Origin: Halapricum hydrolyticum
GTDB taxonomy: Archaea; Halobacteriota; Halobacteria; Halobacteriales; Haloarculaceae
Length of the DNA stretch: 64,000 nucleotides
Direction of reading: 5' to 3'
Assembly: GCA_025517565.1 (NCBI GenBank)
Contig: JAOPKD010000001.1
Location: 496,001 to 560,000, forward strand
Shown: positions 59,839 to 64,000 of the stretch, piece by piece
How the letters are laid out: every line of letters starts with the position of its first letter
How positions within the stretch are numbered: position 1 is the first letter of the stretch
Notes under the pieces: model-generated
Database searches by the model: none
What the model was told of the DNA's origin: nothing
The model's input: the letters and a program-made list of their open reading frames with translations, nothing else
Program-made: the position numbers and the translations under genes

Positions 59839-62001
59839 CTACGCTCGCAGCCAGTCGATCGCCGCGCCAAGGTCGTTCTGGGGCGGTGAACACGCGAAGT
59901 CCCGGCAGGCGTAGACGGTTGGCCGGCCGTCGCGAGCGTTCCGGCCGGCCCAGATCGGCGGCGCGTTCTCGAATCCGAGCCGGCCGAGCCACGCGTCCAG
60001 TCCGTCAGCGGTCGGTGGCCGACGGGTCAGGATCCGCGCCGGAAGGTACGTCGTTGCCAGCTGCTCGCGCCACGGCTCGGGGATCGCCTCGGCAGCGATC
60101 GTGAGCTCTGCCGACCCGTTCCGGTAGCGATCGGCGGCAAGCGTCAGCGAGGCGTGACGGAGCGGATCGCGTTCGATCGTCGCCGCGTGCGTTTCGAGCA
60201 CGCCAGCGGCCACGTCGGCAAACCGATCGTCTGTCCGGAAGTGATCGAGTGCGAGCAGCGTCTCCGCGGCCACACCGGCGCTGGACGGCGTCGACTGATC
60301 GGACAGTTCCTGCGGGCGGGCAATCAGACTCTCACCGCCAGCGGGAGTGAAATACAGCGTCCCCGCGTCTGCGTCCCAGAACCGCTCGACCATCGCCTCG
60401 GCGAGATCGAGTGCGAACGACAGCTGTTCGACGTCGCCGGTCGTCTGGTAGGTGTCGAACGCGCCGCGCGCGAGGAAGGCATAATCTTCCAGGTATCCGT
60501 CGATCCGCACGTCGCCTGAGCGAGACGCCGTCTCGTTGGCCCCCGAGCGTGGTTGGACGTCCTTGTATCGGCGGGAGAGTTGGCCTGCCTCAGCGTCCCA
60601 GAGGTGCTGGCGACAGAACGACAGCGCGCCGCCCGCCATCTCCGCATACGACGAGTCGAGTACGAGCCCACCCGCGGCCAGCGCCGAGATCGCCAGCCCG
60701 TTCCAGCCGGCGAGGATCTTCTCGTCGCGGTTCGGCCGCGGTCGCTCCTCCCGTGTGTCGAAGGCCTGCTGGCGAGCAGTTTCGAGGCGGTCTTCGACCG
60801 CTTCTGGGTCCAGATTGTGGTCGGCAGCAAGTCGCTCGGTCGACGCGGCGCGGGTCAGCACCGTCTCGCCCTCGAAGTTGCCGGCCGCCGTGATACCGTA
60901 GCGATCACAGAACAGGTCGGCGTCCGCCTCGTCGGCGACGGCTTCGCGTACCGCCGCGGGCGTCCAGGTGTAGAACGCGCCTTCTTCGTCACCCGCTTCG
61001 GGATCGTCGGGCGGCGCACTGCGTGCGTCGAGCGTGCTGAACAGTCCGCCCTCCGGATGGCGCAGTTCTCGCCGCAGGAACTCGAAGGTCTCCCGTGCGA
61101 CCGCAGCGTAGCGATCCTCGCCCGTGACCTGATAACCCGCAAGGAGCGTCCGCGGGATCTCGGCGTTGTCGTAGAGCATCTTCTCGAAGTGCGGGACGAC
61201 CCACTCTCGGTCGGTTGCGTAGCGGTGGAAACCGCCGCCGAGCTGATCGTAGATCCCGCCCTCGATCATCGCATCCAGCGCCGCGGTCGCGACTGTCCGG
61301 AACTCCTCGCGACCGGTCCGCTCGTGTGCACGCAACAGCAATCGGAGTCGTCCCGTCTGGGGGAACTTGGGACCGCCCGAACCGAACCCGCCGTGCGTGC
61401 GATCGGCGCGTTTGACTGCTGTGTCTGCCGCGGCCACGAGCAGGTCGTCGCCGACCGCACCAGCCGAGTCAGGCGTCGTCGAAACCTCGCTCTCGATGGC
61501 CTCGGTCCACTCCTCGGCGCGGGCTTCGATCTCTTCGCGCTCGTCAGTGTATTTGGCCCGCAACTTTCCCAGCACCTCCAGAAAGCCGGGCATTCCGCGC
61601 CGCGGCTCGCGCGGGAAGTACGTCCCGACGTGGAAGGGTTTCTGCTCCGGCGTGAGCCACACCGACAGCGGCCAGCCGCCGCGGCCGCTGACGATCTGCG
61701 CGAGCGTCTGGTAGACGCTGTCGACGTCCGGTCGCTCCTCGCGATCCACCTTGATCGGAACGAAGTGCTCGTTGAGCACCTCGGCGACCGTTTCGTCCTC
61801 GAAACTCTCCTCGGCCATCACGTGACACCAGTGACAGGAGGAGTAGCCGATCGACAGGAAGATCGGACGGTCACGCTCGCGGGCGGCTTCGAGGGCAGTC
61901 TCGTCCCAGGGTTGCCAGTTGACGGGGTTGTCCGCGTGCTGCTGGAGATACGGACTCTCCTCGTCTTCGAGGCGGTTGCGTGCGAGCGGGTCGTCGGTCA
62001 T
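59839..62001 (-). CDS. Thioredoxin/DUF255-domain protein (YyaL / spermatogenesis-associated 20 type)
   Basis: A 720-residue cytosolic protein. Seen: an N-terminal thioredoxin-like domain with LDEESP-type start, YLQQHADNPVNWQPWDETAL and the CHWC pair in SYSSCHWCHVMAEESF (here IGYSSCHWCHVMAEESF), followed by an (alpha/alpha)6 barrel of the glycosyl hydrolase-like type with GGIYDQLGGGFHRYATDREW and KILAGWNGLAISAL. Homologs occur in all domains, including human SPATA20, with unclear function in redox or cellobiose-epimerase-like chemistry. It is convergent with the zinc ribbon gene. Length is normal. Confidence 0.9.
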   Translation of the reverse strand: MTDDPLARNRLEDEESPYLQQHADNPVNWQPWDETALEAARERDRPIFLSIGYSSCHWCHVMAEESFEDETVAEVLNEHFVPIKVDREERPDVDSVYQTLAQIVSGRGGWPLSVWLTPEQKPFHVGTYFPREPRRGMPGFLEVLGKLRAKYTDEREEIEARAEEWTEAIESEVSTTPDSAGAVGDDLLVAAADTAVKRADRTHGGFGSGGPKFPQTGRLRLLLRAHERTGREEFRTVATAALDAMIEGGIYDQLGGGFHRYATDREWVVPHFEKMLYDNAEIPRTLLAGYQVTGEDRYAAVARETFEFLRRELRHPEGGLFSTLDARSAPPDDPEAGDEEGAFYTWTPAAVREAVADEADADLFCDRYGITAAGNFEGETVLTRAASTERLAADHNLDPEAVEDRLETARQQAFDTREERPRPNRDEKILAGWNGLAISALAAGGLVLDSSYAEMAGGALSFCRQHLWDAEAGQLSRRYKDVQPRSGANETASRSGDVRIDGYLEDYAFLARGAFDTYQTTGDVEQLSFALDLAEAMVERFWDADAGTLYFTPAGGESLIARPQELSDQSTPSSAGVAAETLLALDHFRTDDRFADVAAGVLETHAATIERDPLRHASLTLAADRYRNGSAELTIAAEAIPEPWREQLATTYLPARILTRRPPTADGLDAWLGRLGFENAPPIWAGRNARDGRPTVYACRDFACSPPQNDLGAAIDWLRA

Positions 62002-62095
62002 GCGTGTGGTTCGAGACGACGAGGGTAAATTCCGACGCCTCCGGCAGTCTCACCCGGCTTCTGCGATCGCCACCGGTCGACGGATACTGTATGCT

Positions 62096-63124
62096 CTATT
62101 CACTTGCCGTGGCCGTCGATACGTCCTCGACGTATTCACGGCGGTAGACGTCGAGGACCGCTCGCAGCGCGCCGATGACGACCGGGCCGAAGAAGACGCC
62201 GATGAACCCGAACACGTAGATCCCGCCGATGACACCCAGAACGATGGCGCCGGGATTCAGTCGCGTCTCGGTGTACCGGTCGATGACGAGCGGCCGCAGG
62301 AAGTCGTCGGTGAAGCTGACGACGATCGTCCCGTACACGAGAAGCGCGACACCGGCGATCGGTCGCTCGACGCTAAGGAGATAGACGACTGCTGGCCCCC
62401 AGACGAGAAACGAGCCGATGATGGGCATGACGGCGAGGAAGATCATCACGACCGTCCAGAACGTGGCGTTCGGGACGCCGAAAACGACCAGTCCGAGTCC
62501 GGCGACGACGCCCTGGACGACTGCGATGAACACATGGCTGACGAGTACTGCCCACATGACGTCGTTGAACTCCTCGCGAAGCTGATCATAGACGCGGCTG
62601 GACATCGGCACGGTCCGCTCCAGCCACCGCCCGAACCGGTCGGCGTCTTTCAGGAAGTAGTACAGCAGAAAGATCGTCAGTGCCGTCCCGATCAGCAGGT
62701 CCGCCGCCGTCCCGAACGCACCGATCGCACCGTCGACCGTTCCAATCCCGGTCTCCTGCAGCGTCCGGCGGGCCGTCTCCAGGAGGTCGATGTCCTGCCC
62801 CGTCACGTTCCGGATCGACGTCTCGACCGCAGAGAAGTCTATCTCGCCGCGCTGTACGCGCTCGACGAACGTCGTCGCCTCCCGTATAACCACCCACATG
62901 AGCCACGCGAGCGGGAGGAGGACGGTGACGGTCGCGCCGACGACGAGTCCAGCGGCCGTCGTGCGCTCGCCGAATCGACCCTCGAATCGCCGCTGGAGCG
63001 GCCGGAGCGGAAACGCCAGCAACACCGCCAGGAGGACGAACTCCAAGAACGGGTGGACGAGCAGCGCGGCGAGCACGAGCAGGACGCCCGCGAGCCCGAC
63101 GACGATCGCACGCGCTCTGTCCAT
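62096..63124 (-). CDS. AI-2E family (TqsA-like) membrane permease
   Basis: A 342-residue membrane protein with about eight helices. Seen: ALLVHPFLEFVLLAVLLAFPL, the two-segment ERTTAAGLVVGATVTVLLPL, and the conserved C-terminal blocks FWTVVMIFLAVMPIIGSFLVWGPA, LNPGAIVLGVIGGIYVFGFIGVFFGP and VLDVYRRE. This family (once PerM/AI-2E) includes signal exporters and Na+/H+ antiporters. The haloarchaeal substrate is unknown. It is divergent from purD. Confidence 0.88.
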   Translation of the reverse strand: MDRARAIVVGLAGVLLVLAALLVHPFLEFVLLAVLLAFPLRPLQRRFEGRFGERTTAAGLVVGATVTVLLPLAWLMWVVIREATTFVERVQRGEIDFSAVETSIRNVTGQDIDLLETARRTLQETGIGTVDGAIGAFGTAADLLIGTALTIFLLYYFLKDADRFGRWLERTVPMSSRVYDQLREEFNDVMWAVLVSHVFIAVVQGVVAGLGLVVFGVPNATFWTVVMIFLAVMPIIGSFLVWGPAVVYLLSVERPIAGVALLVYGTIVVSFTDDFLRPLVIDRYTETRLNPGAIVLGVIGGIYVFGFIGVFFGPVVIGALRAVLDVYRREYVEDVSTATASE

Positions 63125-63260
63125 GCCGCTCTGATCTCTCCATCGATTTGTAAAACACCCGATCTCGACCGAACCCGCCAGCCGAATACAGTGATCGCGC
63201 GTCAGGCTGCGACAGCGGCGAACAGCAACCTTTTACCGGTCGTGCCGCGGGGTATCGCGT

Positions 63261-64000
63261 ATGACAGAGACCGTGCTACTGGTCGGGGGCGGCGGGCGCG
63301 AACACGCGATCGCCCGCGCACTGGCCGATTCCGACTGTACACTGTACGCCTGTGCCGGCAACAAGAACCCGGGTATCGCCCGTCTCGCGGACGGGTTCGA
63401 GGTGCTCGATACGACCCACCCGCGAGCCGTGACGACCTACGCCCAGCGCGTCGAGGCTGACATCGCGGTGATCGGTCCCGAAGCACCCCTCGAGGCGGGC
63501 GTCGCCGACGCGCTCGACGACGCCGGGGTCTACGCGTTCGGTCCGCGCGAGTCCGAGGCGCGCATCGAGACGGACAAGGCCTTCCAGCGGCGGTTCATGC
63601 GCGAACACGACATCCCCGGATACCCCGAATTCGAGACCTTCGAGGACATGGAGGCCGCCTGTGAGTACATCGACTCCTCCGACGGCGACCTGGCGATCAA
63701 GCCCGCGGGTCTGACCGGCGGGAAAGGCGTCCGCGTCATGGGCGACCAGGTCGACGCCGAGGAAGCCAAGGCGTACCTCCGGGATTCGGACTACGATCGA
63801 GTCGTGCTCGAAGAGCGGCTCGTCGGCGAGGAGTTCACCGTCCAGGCGCTGGTGGCGAACGGCGAGGTGCGCGTGACGCCCGCCGTCCAGGACCACAAGC
63901 GCGCCTACGAGGGCGACGAGGGACCCAACACCGGCGGCATGGGGTCGTACTCTGACGCGACGCTGGAGTTGCCGTTCATGGACCGCGAGGACTACATGGA
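63261..64000 (+). CDS. purD: Phosphoribosylamine-glycine ligase (GAR synthetase), N-terminal part
   Basis: Second enzyme of purine biosynthesis. The window holds the first 246 residues and the frame runs off the end. Seen: the start [20 protein letters not shown] with the Gly-rich PurD loop, [18 protein letters not shown], the ATP-grasp region [17 protein letters not shown], and [17 protein letters not shown] followed by [21 protein letters not shown]. Length would be about 430 in full. ATG 63261 opens the conserved motif, and the AI-2E permease is divergent. Nothing points to a fusion. Confidence 0.95.
   Translation, partial: MTETVLLVGGGGREHAIARALADSDCTLYACAGNKNPGIARLADGFEVLDTTHPRAVTTYAQRVEADIAVIGPEAPLEAGVADALDDAGVYAFGPRESEARIETDKAFQRRFMREHDIPGYPEFETFEDMEAACEYIDSSDGDLAIKPAGLTGGKGVRVMGDQVDAEEAKAYLRDSDYDRVVLEERLVGEEFTVQALVANGEVRVTPAVQDHKRAYEGDEGPNTGGMGSYSDATLELPFMDREDYM

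Noticed and set aside
1..64000. tRNA, rRNA, SRP or RNase P RNA genes
   Set aside because: I looked in the intergenic gaps for T-arm, anticodon-arm and other conserved blocks and saw none; a covariance-model search would be decisive.

Overview
The window is a piece of a haloarchaeal chromosome. The proteins are acidic, rich in Asp and Glu. GC is high, with promoters seen as short A/T islands 20-35 bases before start codons (leaderless style). Archaeal hallmark genes are present: a CDC48-type AAA ATPase, archaeal Elp3, SecE/Spt5, MptE, UPF0212, and AsnC-type regulators carrying a TrkA-C domain. The gene set resembles the Haloarculaceae (Halorhabdus or Halapricum type), but the genus is a guess. 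I found no rRNA, tRNA or CRISPR array.

Layout. 0-10 kb holds housekeeping and metabolic genes: a truncated CDC48 ATPase, enolase behind a hairpin-rich leader, an EamA permease, a FilR1-type regulator, CheC, HisG, a 5'-deoxyadenosine/SAH deaminase and a MATE exporter with a palindromic operator. 10-15 kb holds three surface proteins: a sequon-dense repeat protein and a coupled pair with pilin-like or anchored N-termini. 15-18.6 kb holds elp3 with an IS1341-type element inserted against its stop codon. The element's tnpB carries an amber codon, while its terminal hairpins are intact. 18.6-24.4 kb is a less GC-rich potassium and stress block: universal stress proteins, an Lrp/TrkA-C regulator, a 38-residue zinc microprotein and trkA-trkH. 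24.5-31 kb holds DNA repair (8-oxoG glycosylase), UPF0212, a ribbon-helix-helix protein, a creatininase-family hydrolase, a lipoprotein and the pterin pair DHPS-like/MptE.

31-43.7 kb is a phosphate island. A divergent AbrB-PhoU fusion regulator precedes two complete pstS-C-A-B-phoU operons in tandem. The two pstB copies are almost identical in DNA sequence although the neighbouring paralogs have diverged, which suggests gene conversion. Both operons share promoter sequence blocks.

43.9-64 kb holds methyltransferases, small Cys-rich proteins, a J-domain protein, phosphoglycolate phosphatase, a GTPBP1-like GTPase, a class I glutamine amidotransferase, secE-spt5 (with a 92-bp duplication of the spt5 end), a sugar-type oxidoreductase/isomerase operon, a seven-bladed FG-GAP lipoprotein with an amber at codon 3, a sensor-less chemotaxis transducer divergent from a solute-binding protein that lacks a signal peptide, thioredoxin-fold proteins, an AI-2E-family permease and the start of purD.

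The most unusual signals are the IS1341 element (nested terminal hairpins plus two palindromes inside tnpB at the amber site), the pstB conversion tract, the spt5 tail duplication, the signal-less binding protein next to a sensor-less transducer, and six very small Cys-rich zinc-type proteins scattered across the window.
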